From assembly GCA_038049695.1 (NCBI GenBank), contig CP142451.1, forward strand, positions 45,333,001-45,397,000: DNA of 64,000 bases. Direction: 5' to 3'. The stretch comes from Cinnamomum chago. Its lineage: Eukaryota > Streptophyta > Magnoliopsida > Laurales > Lauraceae. The notes beneath the pieces are model-generated. The model did no database searches and was not told the origin of the DNA. It saw nothing but the letters and a program-made list of their open reading frames with translations. A program made the position numbers and the translations under genes. This document shows positions 11,376-22,085 of this stretch, in pieces. The stretch's first letter is position 1. Each line of letters opens with the position of its first letter.

Positions 11376-12419
11376 TGGCTAGAAGAGGGACCAAAAGACA
11401 TATTTGCCCTTGGCTCCCAAAATGACCAAAATGTCCATGCTAACCCCATAGCAACATTAAGATCATTTTAACCCTAACTCATTCCACTAGAGAGTTATGG
11501 TTGCACTCCATGGACAAATATTAAATTGCAAATAAAGCTCATCATTAATAGACGATTGTCTTTGACCTACCAAGTACAATGACCACAATGCCCCTCTATG
11601 TAACATCCATAATCAAGTAGGTTAACCGATGTACTATCTACCTTCTTGATTACATATCAACCTTAGAACTTCATACCCTTGACTTAATCATCATCCGGAT
11701 ATCATTCTCTTGATCCAGGGAGCGACCCACAAGTTCAATATCCATATGGAACATCCATATACTAAGATCTTAGATTCTGATGATTAATCGGATAATTCTA
11801 AGGGGACGATCATTCCATCACATGATGGCATAGATTCCATATTGCATTTGCACGTCCCAACTAATCAAGCCCGAGCACCCAAAACACAGAGCTGTTGACC
11901 CATGAACAGGATCTCACCCATAGTGAATTAAAGCACAAGAACTTGACTTCGTCAGTTCATCCACAAATGCTCAAGATTAAGAGCACTGGTCACTCAGTAG
12001 CTAGAGGTGATTTGATCTCTCTCTGTGATAGTACTATTTTAGAGATCACACCTACAAGTGGTCCTGTTCAATGCATGACACATGCACTAATGAGATAAAT
12101 CCGGAAAAGCCTCCCGTGACTTAGGTAAGTCACCCTGAATACAGGAGAGTATCTCATTATAACTTATACCAAGATGAAGTGCCCAACTCCATCTCTCAGT
12201 TATGAACAAGTTTATTGTTTCAAGTGTCCATGACTCAGACCTAACTGTGTGTAGCCACTACACACCTAAGTCATTACTAGAAAACAATGGGCCTTACACA
12301 ACCATACATATACACAAGTATAAAGAGAAAGAAGTCATTCCATTAAATAACCAATAAATATCCAGTTACAGAGATGTGAGTGCAGTCAGTGGGCTTTAGG
12401 GCATACACCAATCCCAACA
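11376..12419 (-). repeat. Copy A 3' LTR, right half
   Basis: Begins TGGCTAGAAG and ends CAATCCCAACA (LTR start TGTTGGGATTGG in element direction). It pairs with 21037-22080 of the 5' LTR. Differences are concentrated in its first 280 bases (to about 11660); beyond that the two appear essentially identical, which suggests a conversion or exchange boundary. It contains an open frame at 11895-12098 that recurs in every LTR copy and is not considered a gene. Confidence 0.9.
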
Positions 12420-12435
12420 ATCTCCCACTTGCACT
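12420..12435 (-). other. Copy A polypurine tract
   Basis: In element direction AAGTGGGAGAT directly precedes the 3' LTR start TGTTGGG. It would prime plus-strand synthesis. It sits immediately after the RNase H stop codon at 12434-12436. Confidence 0.8.
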
Positions 12436-13900
12436 AAAGATCGCTACGACCTAACCTAACTCCCATAGACTCAACATGTGAAGTGAACACTTTCTCAGTA
12501 AGAGTCTTAGTAAATGGGTCGGCTAAGTTATTTGCTGAGGCAATCTGCTCTACCACTATTTCTCCATCCTGGATGAATTCCCGGATCAAGTGGTACTTTC
12601 TCTGAATATGCTTGCCTTTCTTGTGATTCCTGGGCTCTTTGCAGTTAGCTACTGCACCAGTATTATCGCAGTACATGACAATCGGTTTTTGCACTGCGGG
12701 AACTACTCCCAATTCCAATAGGAATTTTCTGAGCCATACTGCTTCCTTCGCAGCTTCCGATGCCGCCACATACTCTGCCTCCATGGTAGAATCAGCAGTA
12801 CAATCTTGTGAAAGTCCACGAGGATCCTAACCCTAGAGGGGGGGGGGTGAATAGGGTGAGCTACAATTGTGACCAATAAAGACCAATTTTAATTTCTTAA
12901 CAATAACTAATCACATGTGATGATTAAACATACAATATGCGGAAGCTCAAATAAACAATCACCACAAAAGCATGCACCACAACACCAATGTTTATAGTGG
13001 TTCGGCCTCAATGCCTACATCCACTACCGGCTTGTGCATCCAACACCCCACCGGATTTCCACTATGTATGCTTTTTACTAGGCTAAGCAATAACCCTTAC
13101 AATGTTGTTTTTCTAGGCTAAACAACAACCTCTCAATGTGCTTTTATAGGCTAAGCAATAACCTTTACAAAATGCTTTTCTTAGGCTAAGCAATAACCTT
13201 ACAAGATGCTTTTCTTAGGCTAAGCAATAACCTTACAAATAGAGATTTCTCTAAGAAGGTGTCTTTCCAAAAGACCACTCTAAGAGATTACAATTTAAGC
13301 TCAAATGAATTTGCCTCTTGAATAGGCTAATATGAAAGTTTAAAACAAATAACAAACATACACTCAAATAAGTTAAAGTGTGTGCACAAGTGTATGAATG
13401 TGTTTCTTCAATCAATCTCAACAAAGAAGCTCTTAAATGAATGCATGATGCATTTTAAAATCAAAGCTTATAAAATGATGATTGAAGAGAAAACTAATCA
13501 CATGAGAAATTCAAACAACTTTAAGAAATGAACTAAACAAGTTGTATGAATGTAAAAGTCTAAGAAAGCATGTGATTTAGTTAAGAGAGTTTGCAAACTA
13601 ATCTAATTTACCAAGGATGATTTAGAGTTTGCAACACAACTCTTTAAAAGCTAGAAATCATGCAAATATGAAAATACAAAGATTTAACCATGCATTGATT
13701 CTACTTTTAATGGAAATCAAAATGATAAGTAAGGTCTACCTTTTTAAATCTCAAGCATTTGATTTCCAAATGGCCCTCTAGCCTTTCCAACTTCTTCCCC
13801 TTTCTTTGGCTCCAAAATGCTCTCAAAAGTTCATGTGTCAAGCCTTGAAAAAGGTTGGAAATGAATGGACTTTATAGCCAAAAAGTTGCCAACGGCTAGT

Positions 13901-13938
13901 CCTCGGTCGACCGGCAAAGAGGTCTCGGTCGACCGGGA
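13901..13938 (-). repeat. Two GGTCGACC palindromes in the solo LTR
   Basis: CCTCGGTCGACCGG at 13901-13914 and CTCGGTCGACCGG at 13924-13936, directly upstream (element direction) of the TATA-like box. They occupy the position of the four-copy cluster in the 3852 element. Confidence 0.85.
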
Positions 13939-13976
13939 TCACACAACGGGCAAAAAAATGACCGTTTGAAAAACTG

Positions 13977-14032
13977 CTTTTAGCGGCGGACACAGAAACC
14001 GCCGCTAAAAGTGGTTTTTCCGCCGCTAAAGG
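13977..14032. repeat. Perfect GC-rich inverted repeat (AGCGGCGG hairpin)
   Basis: CTTTTAGCGGCGG (13977-13989) and CCGCCGCTAAAAG (13999-14011) are perfect 13-base complements around a 9-base loop, and a third arm CCGCCGCTAAAGG follows at 14020-14032. It is absent from the related LTR at 3852. GCGGCGG/CCGCCGC arms of this kind also occur in terminal regions of some plant DNA transposons, so it may be a captured fragment. Confidence 0.8.
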
Positions 14033-17000
14033 TCCTGTATTCCCAAAAATGTATTTTTCTAAAGTAATTTTGGTTGGGAATTTTTTGGGCCATTAAACCA
14101 AGTTAGAATACATGTTTTAAGACATTCTAAGATGTTTAAAAACATGAAACACCCAAAGCCTAAAATGATTCAAAAGATTAAAACCAAAGGCTAGCTTGAT
14201 TTGACAAAACTCTTTTCAAATGAAAATGCATACAAAAATGACTCTTTTTGTGAAGAATGTATGCAAGGCTCAAACCTAAATTCACAAGATGATTTTCCAA
14301 ATGTAATGCACAAGGAAATAGGTTTTCAAAAGAGTTTGGGTTTCAAAACTAATGCATCCAAGTTTAAAACGAAAACATGCATAAAACAAAAGCTTTTCCA
14401 AATCTTAAAAGCTATGCATGTATAAAACTAGATTTCAAGGTTTTCTAAAACAATGCAAGTGTGAGAATTCAAATGATGCTAAAGTGCAAATGCATCCATC
14501 AAATTGCAAATACAAAATCCCTAACATCTTGCTTGACACTTCTCCATGATATAGCCCCTCCTGATAGAGTAAAGACGTATCCCGAGGTGGACTTTCTGCC
14601 ATCTACATCCGACTGGAAACCAGAGTCTGTATACGCCAGTGGCGTTAGATCATCTGCTCAGTATGTTAGCATATAATATTTCGTTCTCCGAAGATACTTG
14701 AATATATGCTTAACAGCTGTCCAGTGCATAGGTCCAGGGTTTGATTGATATCTACTAACCATGCCAACGGCAAAGCAGATATCTGGTCTAGTACACAACA
14801 TTGCATACATGAGGCTTCCAACAGCTGATGCATATGGTACTCTCCTCATGCTTTCTATCTCCTCTGGTGTCTTCGGACATTGATTTCGAGATAGTGGTAC
14901 TCCATGTCTAGAAGGTAGCAAGCCTTCTTGGAGTCATGCATGTTATACTTGACCAATATCTTCTCAATATACGAAGATTGGGATAAGGCTAACATCTTGT
15001 TCTTGCGATCTCGCAAAAGCTTGATCCCTAAGACATAGCTCGCCTCACCCAAATCCTTCATCTGAAATTGAGATGATAACCAAACCTTAGCAGACGACAA
15101 CATGCCAACATCATTTCCAATGAGTAATATGTCATCCACATATAGGACTAAAAATGCAACTGCGTTTCCACTCCCTTTCTTATACACACATGGTTCATCA
15201 ATGTTTTGATCAAAACCAAAAGATTTGACTGCCTGATTAAACTTGATGTTCCATGCCCTAGATGCTTGCTTAAGTCCATAAATAGACTTCTTAAGTTTAC
15301 AGACCATGTTCTCTTGGCCACCAGCAATGAATCCCTCTGGTTGCATCATATAGATGCATTCGTCAAGACTTCCATTTAGAAAAGCTGTCTTGACATCCAT
15401 TTGCCATATCTCGTAGTCATAATGACATGCGATGGCTAAGAGAATCCTTATGGACTTGAGCATGGCTACTGGCGAAAAAGTTTCCTCATAATCGATACCC
15501 TCTTTCTGAGTATATCCTTTCGCCACCAGTCTTGCTTTGAAGGTTTCAACCTTCCCATCCACTCCTCTCTTTCTCTTGTAGATCCACTTGCACCCTATGG
15601 GTTTGATCCCTTCAGGTGCATCCACAAGTTCCCAGACTTGATTGGAATACAGAGAATCCAATTCAGATTTCATCGCTTGCTGCCACATGTCAGCATCTAT
15701 ATCCGTTACTGCTTCATCGTAACTAGTAGGATCCTCAACCAGATCCTCGGAGTCTGTCATAAAAGACACTCCTATGTATCTATCTGGTGGTCTAGAAATT
15801 CTCCCACTACGACGAGGCTCCGGAGTGTTAAAAGGAATGTCTTGATTTTCTACAATCTCAGGATCTGGCACAGATGTTGCAGGAGTTTCTGAAAGAATCT
15901 CCTCAAGTGTTTCTTTACAACCAAGCTCTTGGTGCATCATGCAATCATCCTCCAAGTATCTAGCATGAGTGCTGATAAGCACCTTTTGCTCCTTTGGATG
16001 ATAAAAGATGCCTCCTCTCGTTCCCTTAGGATACCCAATGAAGTAGCACATTTCCGATCTGGGTTCTAGCTTGGTAGGTTTATCATTCAGTACATAAGCT
16101 GGACTACCCCAAATGTGGATATGTTTTAAACTGGGTTTTCGTCCTGTCCACATTTCTTGAGATGTCCTAGGTACTGATTTAGAAGGTACCAGATTCAAAA
16201 TGTATGCTGCTGCTTCTAGGGCATATCCCCAAAAAGATATGGGTAGGGTTGCATGACTCATCATGGACCTTACCATATCAAGAAGGGTCCGGTTTCTTCT
16301 CTCTGCTACACCATTTTGCTGGGGTGTACCTGGTGCAGACAACTGAGACACAATCCCATGTTGTGTGAGGTACTCCTTGAACTCACCCAGGAGGTATTCG
16401 CCACCTCGATCAGATCGAAGAGCTTTGATATGTTTCCCTAGTTGTAGCTCCGCCTCAGCCTTGAATTGTTTGAACTTATCAAACGCTTCAGACTTGCGTC
16501 GCATTAGGTACACATATCCATACATAGAGTAATCATCAGTGAAGGTGATGAAATACTCATAACCTCCTCTAGCTAGTTTGTTCATAGGACCACACACATC
16601 AGTGTGAACCAATTCTAACAACTCCTTTGACCTCAGTCCCTTTCCAGAGAATGACCTTTTGGTCATCTTTCCCATGAGACAAGATTCACACTGAGGAAAA
16701 GGTTCGAGATCTAATGAGCTCAGAAGCCCATCCTCTACCAACCTCTGAATCCGTTTTAGGTTAATATGACCCAAACGTAAGTGCCAAAGATAAGTGTCAT
16801 TGGCCGAAGATACCTTCCTCTTAAGGGAAGATGAGCTTTCTAGTTGTACATTATGCAGTGAGGGAGCAATAGGATATATATAAAATAAGTTATCATGCAT
16901 TCTACCGGAACATATAATATTTCCATCTCTACTGATATCAACACCAGAATGGAAAGAAACTGAATAATTAAATTCAATGAGTCTGGAAACTAAAATTAAA

Positions 17001-18088
17001 TTCTTCCTTATGTCCGGAACATAGATAACATTGTTTAAAACTAATATCCTATCATGCGGAAAATGTAAGGTAACTGCTCCCACTGCAACAGCCCATATCT
17101 TTGCTCCATTTCCAACTCTAAGGTCAAACTCCCCTTTCTCAAGCTTTTTCATTATCTGAAACCCCTGCAATGAATTGCAGATATGATTAGTGGCTCCAGA
17201 GTCTACTATCCAGGAATCAGTAGAATCAACCACATGACAGGTTTCAATGTAGTAGGAAAGAGATATACCTTTCTTATCTGAGCCTAGGAGCTTGGGACAA
17301 TCTTTCTTCCAGTGACCTTTGAGGCCGCACTTAAAGCATTTTCCTTTGGGCTTTTCACCTGTGCCTTTGTCCTTCTTCCCAGCATTGCCCTTTTTCTGTC
17401 CTTTTCCCTTACCCTACTTCTTCTTGAACTTTTTCCCTTTCAGGTTGAGTTTATAGGAAAACTGGGAAAAATGAAGTTGGCCTTTAGGCTTCATGATGGC
17501 CTCTGCCGCCTGGAGTTCTTTCATTAACTCAGAGAGAGTCATGTCCATCTTGCTCATGTTGAAGTTGAGCTTGAACTGGTTGAAAGACCCCGACAGAGTT
17601 TCGAGAATCATATCAGTCTGACTCCCTGCATCAATCTCAGCCCCTAGGATCTCAGCTTCATTGAAACAATCCATCATTTTGAGCATGTGCTCTCTGACAG
17701 GTGTTCCCTCAGCCATCCTAGAATTCATGATTGTCCTTAAAGCAGCTTGCCTAGCTGGCCTGCTTCTGTCTGCGAACATCTCAGACAAGGACAACATGAT
17801 GTCTGAAGCTGTGTCCATTTGCTCATGCTGCGTTTGCAACACGTTGGACATGGAAGCAAGCATGTAGCATTTGGCCATGCTATTCGCCTTTTTCCATTTC
17901 CTTTCAGCCTCTAGCTGGTCATCTGTAGAATAATCATCAATGGTAGGACAGGGTTCCGACAAAACATACTTGTACTTCTCAGCGGTGAGTACTATGTTAA
18001 GGTTTCTTTTCCAGTCTACGTAATTTGGGCCAGTCAATTTGTTCTCACGCAGAATACTCATCAACGGGCTAAAGGAATCCTTCCCCAT

Positions 18089-20061
18089 CTCTCTGGATAT
18101 ATATAACAGGTTATAATTAGACAGGCAGTATATATGTAACATGTATATTGTGCTTGTAATAAAAGGAAAAACATGCACAAGACTTTTTACATTATTTAAC
18201 CCTAATAATAATGTATCAGTGTCTCAACCTCCTCATAGACCCTCTATCGAAGGGATGGCCGAGCCTACAGTCACGTTGAGTTAAGGTCTGCTTATTTGGA
18301 TCATCACTGTCTGGATACGCATATCCAGTGATAGTCCAATCACTGATTGGTTTGGCCTCATATGACAAACAACTCTAACTCCTAGGGAGAGGTCATTACC
18401 GTCTTATGTCAAGTGTATTACCATCTTTTATGAACGTTCCCAGAATGTCTATGACTTAAGTCCTCCGAAGGGAAGTGACTCCAATCAACCCTTGAAGTGA
18501 ACCTTAGTAAAGAGCTCCACCGAAAGGATGGCCGCTCCCACCAACACTTCATTGACATTCTATAGAAGTGATCTTTAGTAAAGAACTCCATCGAAAGGAT
18601 GGCCGCTCCCACTAACACCTCATTACGAATATTCACATTAGTTCACCCACTAACCCATCGAAGCGATCTTTAGTAAAGAACTCCACCGAAGGGATGGCCG
18701 CTCCCACTAACACTCTAATGAGATAGCATGAACCTAAAATGGAAGGCCGTGGGGTTTTTCCAAACCCCTCTCCCACTTGATTATTTAACACTAGGGTTTT
18801 GAAAAACACTTTTGATCGTTACTCAAACCTTGTTTAAATCTAGCAAACTTGGTTAACAATTTTCATGACTCAATTGCTTAAGTCATCTCAAAAAAATAAC
18901 CTTTGCTTTAAAACATATTGAGTAAAGATCTTGGGACTTGTGGGTTATGGGCCCACTAGGGTATCAACATATTAGATTTTAGTTTGGCCTCTATTGGAAA
19001 CTTAGGGTACCAAGGTAAACTAAACCCTATCCAATTTTAAACCTTAGACAAATAGAAGGTGCTGGTCTAAGATCCGTTTAAAACAATTTGCCAAACAAAA
19101 ACAATCCAATATAGAAAGATGCCAATTTTAAGAACCTAGTGGTGGCCATGTTACTAGGTGATAAACATAGCAATTATATAAAGCATTCAACCATGCATTC
19201 CATATATAAAAGCAAATTAAAGAATGCAATCCTTGATGGCTCCCTGCTATTTCGGACTTCAAATCCTTTTCCAACTAGGAAACTTGGTAAAGAGTCCTTC
19301 TTGCGCTAGGAAACCTCCGTTGCCTCCGTCACCATGGGACCCGGTTTGTTGCAACCTTCCTCGCTTGTAACTTTCCTTTTCTTACTTGTTACAATAAATC
19401 AAATTTATACAAGCAAACCATTGAAAAACAAAAACCCAAAATTACATTGGAGATCCCTATGCTTTTCAAGAAAGCTTACATCAAGACTAGTTGAAATATA
19501 AACAAGGAAATAATTACAACTTCCTATGATTGCTAACCGCGCAATCGTACACTTTCCAACTAATTAAAAACATCCAAATCCACACACATACATGCGAACC
19601 ATCAAGGATGCAATTATATGGCTGCAAACAAAGAGGTTAGTGCATTCAAAGTGCTATGTACAGCACTATGTAGTGATCTGAAATTATTCCAGCACCCTGG
19701 AAAAATTCCTGCACTACAAACATATAGAAAACAGCATTCTGGAATTGTTCCAGCAGCATGAAAAAATTCCTGCACTTCATACATGTAGTAATCAGCGTTC
19801 TGGAATTGTTCCAGCAGCATGAAAAAATTCCTGCACTTCATACATGTAGTAATCAGCGTTCTGGAATTGTTCCAGCAGCATGAAAAAATTCCTGCACTTC
19901 ATACATGCAGTAATCAGCGTTCTGGAATTGTTCCAGCAGCATGGGAAAAATTCCTGCACCATATTTATGCAGTAAACAACAATCTAAAGGGCGCCACCAT
20001 GCCCTTAATTAAGCTAGGATTGAAAACCACACAACATGGGATCATGATTTCACATGGAGTG
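18089..20061 (-). other. Copy A untranslated leader
   Basis: About 2 kb between the primer-binding site and gag with no coding signal. Near 18240-18740 a motif around CGAAAGGATGGCCGCTCCCA recurs four times with AGTAAAGA(A/G)CTCCA before it. Around 19680-19980 is a 60-bp tandem array. A related leader with similar short recurrent blocks lies in copia-2 (about 30920-31330), so the layout is a feature of these families. Confidence 0.7.
19676..19980 (-). repeat. 60-bp tandem repeat in the copia-1 leader
   Basis: About five copies of a unit containing GGAATTGTTCCAGCAGCATG and AAAAATTCCTGCAC. The inner three are nearly identical and the outer ones diverged. Each unit includes the short inverted repeat GGAATTGTTCC. 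Open frames over it (19614-19841, 19819-20100) are products of the repeat. Confidence 0.88.
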
Positions 20062-20073
20062 GCTCTGATACCA
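20062..20073 (-). other. Copy A primer-binding site
   Basis: The minus strand reads TGGTATCAGAGC followed by CAC, an exact match to the plant initiator tRNA-Met site, one base from the LTR end at 20075. It fixes the minus orientation of the element and its true LTR boundary. Confidence 0.9.
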
Positions 20074-20074
20074 T

Positions 20075-22080
20075 TGAAAGTTAATGCATTACAGATCTGA
20101 AATCATATCCAAGGGGACGTCCATGGCTGATCTAGTTTTAAAACTTAAAACTAAACTGATTTTCCAGCCATGAATCATGCATAAAACTCCATGAAATCAT
20201 TATCAACATGTGTCTAAATAAAAGGAGATGATAGAGGACTATTACCTTGATGATTTGAGTGCCTCTAAACTCTGAAAAGAAAGACTTCAAAGGTCTGAAA
20301 CCAGCCTGCAACCAGCAATACAGGTGCAGGAATTTGTTGCAGAATTTTTCTCCTTTTGATCTTCTCTCCTATTCCACTTCCCAATCTAATTGGTCTTGAT
20401 GGTGGGATCAAACTATGGAATCCCAAGAAGGGTTTTCTGAACTTCTCTTTGTGGAAACAACCCAGGACCTGATATCCTCTCCTATGAAGAAGAAGAGGGC
20501 AGCAATGGGTTGGGCGTGAGTGTGCTTCACCCTTGCTCTTGGGCGGCCAATGGAACCTTGTGGTGATTCACGCCCCTAGGGTTTTTATTCCCCTTGATTT
20601 CTGATGTGTTGCACGCCCAAGGGGTCTCCCATATATTTATAATGATTAGATTCCTCTTTGGGAATCCTAATTCCAATAGGAATGTCAATCCCTAAAAAGA
20701 ATAGCAACCAGCACTTTAGTTGTGCAACACTTACTAATTAAAGACACTAAAATTAGTAAGCATTAATCAATGGAATTCCTACCCAAAGAGGAGTCTTTCC
20801 TTCCAAGTAAAGATACCTAATCAAACTTGGAAACCTCACACAAGGGGCTCCACTTATGGCTGGCCCACAAGATAGCTAAACACACCATGGCCCACTAGTC
20901 AATAATTTAGCTAGAGTTAAATTCATGTATGCCATCAAGAGCCTATTAGAATTTAAACTCAAAATTATTCTTCCACAAAATTAATTCAACCACATATTAT
21001 CTAATTAAATTAGGAAACCATGCCAATATAGGAAAGTGGCTAGAAGAGGGACCAAAAGACATATTTGCCCTTGGCTTCCAAAATGACCAAAATGTCCATG
21101 CTAACCCCATAGCAACACTAGGATCATTTTAACCTTAACTCATTCCACTAGAGAGTTATGGTTGCACTCCAGGGACAAATATTAAATTGCAAATTAAGCT
21201 CATCATAAACTGACGATTGTCTTTGACCTACCAAGTACAATGACCACAATGCCCCTCTATGTAACATCCATAATCAAGTAGGTTAACTGATGTACTATCT
21301 ACCTTCTTGATTACATCTTATCCTTAGAACTTCATACCCTTGACTTAATCATCATCCGGATATCATTCTCTTGATCCAGGGAGCGACCCACAAGTTCAAT
21401 ATCCATATGGAACATCCATATACTAAGATCTTAGATTCTGATGATTAATCGGATAATTCTAAGGGGACGATCATTCCATCACATGATGGCATAGATTCCA
21501 TATTGCATTTGCACGTCCCAACTAATCAAGCCCGAGCACCCAAAACACAGAGTTGTTGACCCATGAACAGGATCTCACCCATAGTGAATTAAAGCACAAG
21601 AACTTGACTTCGTCAGTTCATCCACAAATGCTCAAGATTAAGAGCACTGGTCACTCAGTAGCTAGAGGTGATTTGATCTCTCTCTGTGATAGTACTATTT
21701 TAGAGATCACACCTACAAGTGGTCCTGTTCAATGCATGACACATGCACTAATGAGATAAATCCGGAAAAGCCTCCCGTGACTTAGGTAAGTCACCCTGAA
21801 TACAGGAGAGTATCTCATTATAACTTATACCAAGATGAAGTGCCCAACTCCATCTCTCAGTTATGAACAAGTTTATTGTTTCAAGTGTCCATGACTCAGA
21901 CCTAACTGTGTGTAGCCACTACACACCTAAGTCATTACTAGAAAACAATGGGCCTTACACAACCATACATATACACAAGTATAAAGAGAAAGAAGTCATT
22001 CCATTAAATAACCAATAAATATCCAGTTACAGAGATGTGAGTGCAGTCAGTGGGCTTTAGGGCATACACCAATCCCAACA
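20075..22080 (-). repeat. Copy A 5' LTR, intact
   Basis: An uninterrupted 2006-bp LTR, TGAAAG... to ...CCCAACA on the plus strand. It shows the undisturbed sequence ATATAGGAAAGTGGCTAG at 21027-21044, which is where the 3' LTR was entered by the SIRE-like element. Its right 1044 bp is the first unit of the tandem array that continues to 24181. Confidence 0.92.
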
Positions 22081-22085
22081 GGAAA

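Larger units (their letters stand above)
12809..14526 (-). mobile_element. Solo SIRE-like LTR inserted in copia pol
   Basis: A 1718-bp LTR with TCTTG duplications at 12804-12808 and 14527-14531 and no internal region. Its minus strand starts TGTTAGGGATTTTG and ends with the GGGTGAATAGGGTGAG complement typical of SIRE LTR ends. It shares the GGCATTGAGGCCGAACCAC block, several GGTTATTGCTTAGCCT repeats (13075-13240) and GGTCGACC palindromes with the element at 3852, but is clearly diverged from it. Removing it with one duplication restores the copia reading frame, which proves it inserted after copy A. A probable TATA box is at 13871-13879 (minus). Confidence 0.93.
12434..18088 (-). pseudogene. 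Copia-1 copy A gag-pol polyprotein, disrupted
   Basis: Gag starts at MGKDSFSPLM (18088) rather than at an earlier in-frame Met, because the gag N-terminal block begins there. A TAG at 17414-17416 falls just after a Lys-rich tract. The same frame continues with a CCHC zinc knuckle (CFKCGLKGHWKKDC), protease (VDSGATNHIC), integrase zinc finger (H151, H156, C182, C185, numbered from the GTG at 17233), D212-D275-E311 core (D,D35E spacing), and reverse transcriptase with MDVKTAF and YVDD (698-701). A missing base near 14921 shifts the frame after SYIEKIL. An in-frame TGA lies at 14658-14660. A solo LTR (12809-14531 including one target duplication) splits the RNase H domain just before TMEAEYVAAS. 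The coding order protease-integrase-RT-RNase H is diagnostic of Ty1/copia. Apart from these four lesions the protein is well preserved. Confidence 0.93.
2890..22080 (-). mobile_element. Copia-1 copy A, LTR retrotransposon with nested insertions
   Basis: A complete but disrupted Ty1/copia element on the minus strand. Its two 2006-bp LTRs are 2890-3851 plus 11376-12419 (3' LTR, split) and 20075-22080 (5' LTR). GGAAA target duplications lie at 2885-2889 and 22081-22085. The primer-binding site is at 20062-20073 and the polypurine tract at 12420-12435. LTRs run TG to CA. It is inserted inside copy B's LTR. Its own 3' LTR was later hit by a 7.5-kb SIRE-like element and its pol by a solo LTR. Without those inserts it would be about 9.9 kb. 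Gag-pol is broken, so the copy is inactive. Confidence 0.92.

Noticed and set aside
11895-12098. 67-codon frame repeated almost unchanged at 21553-21759 and 22606-22809
   Set aside because: It is conserved only because the LTR copies are near-identical; it has no domain, and the LTR is transcribed on the opposite strand.
11376-12419. A separate complete 1044-bp LTR starting TGGCTAG
   Set aside because: The primer-binding site lies beside 20075, not 21037, so the true LTR is 2006 bp and the 1044-bp piece is its right half.
19676-19980. CRISPR-like spaced repeat array
   Set aside because: Units are contiguous 60-bp tandem repeats without unique spacers, in a eukaryotic retrotransposon leader.
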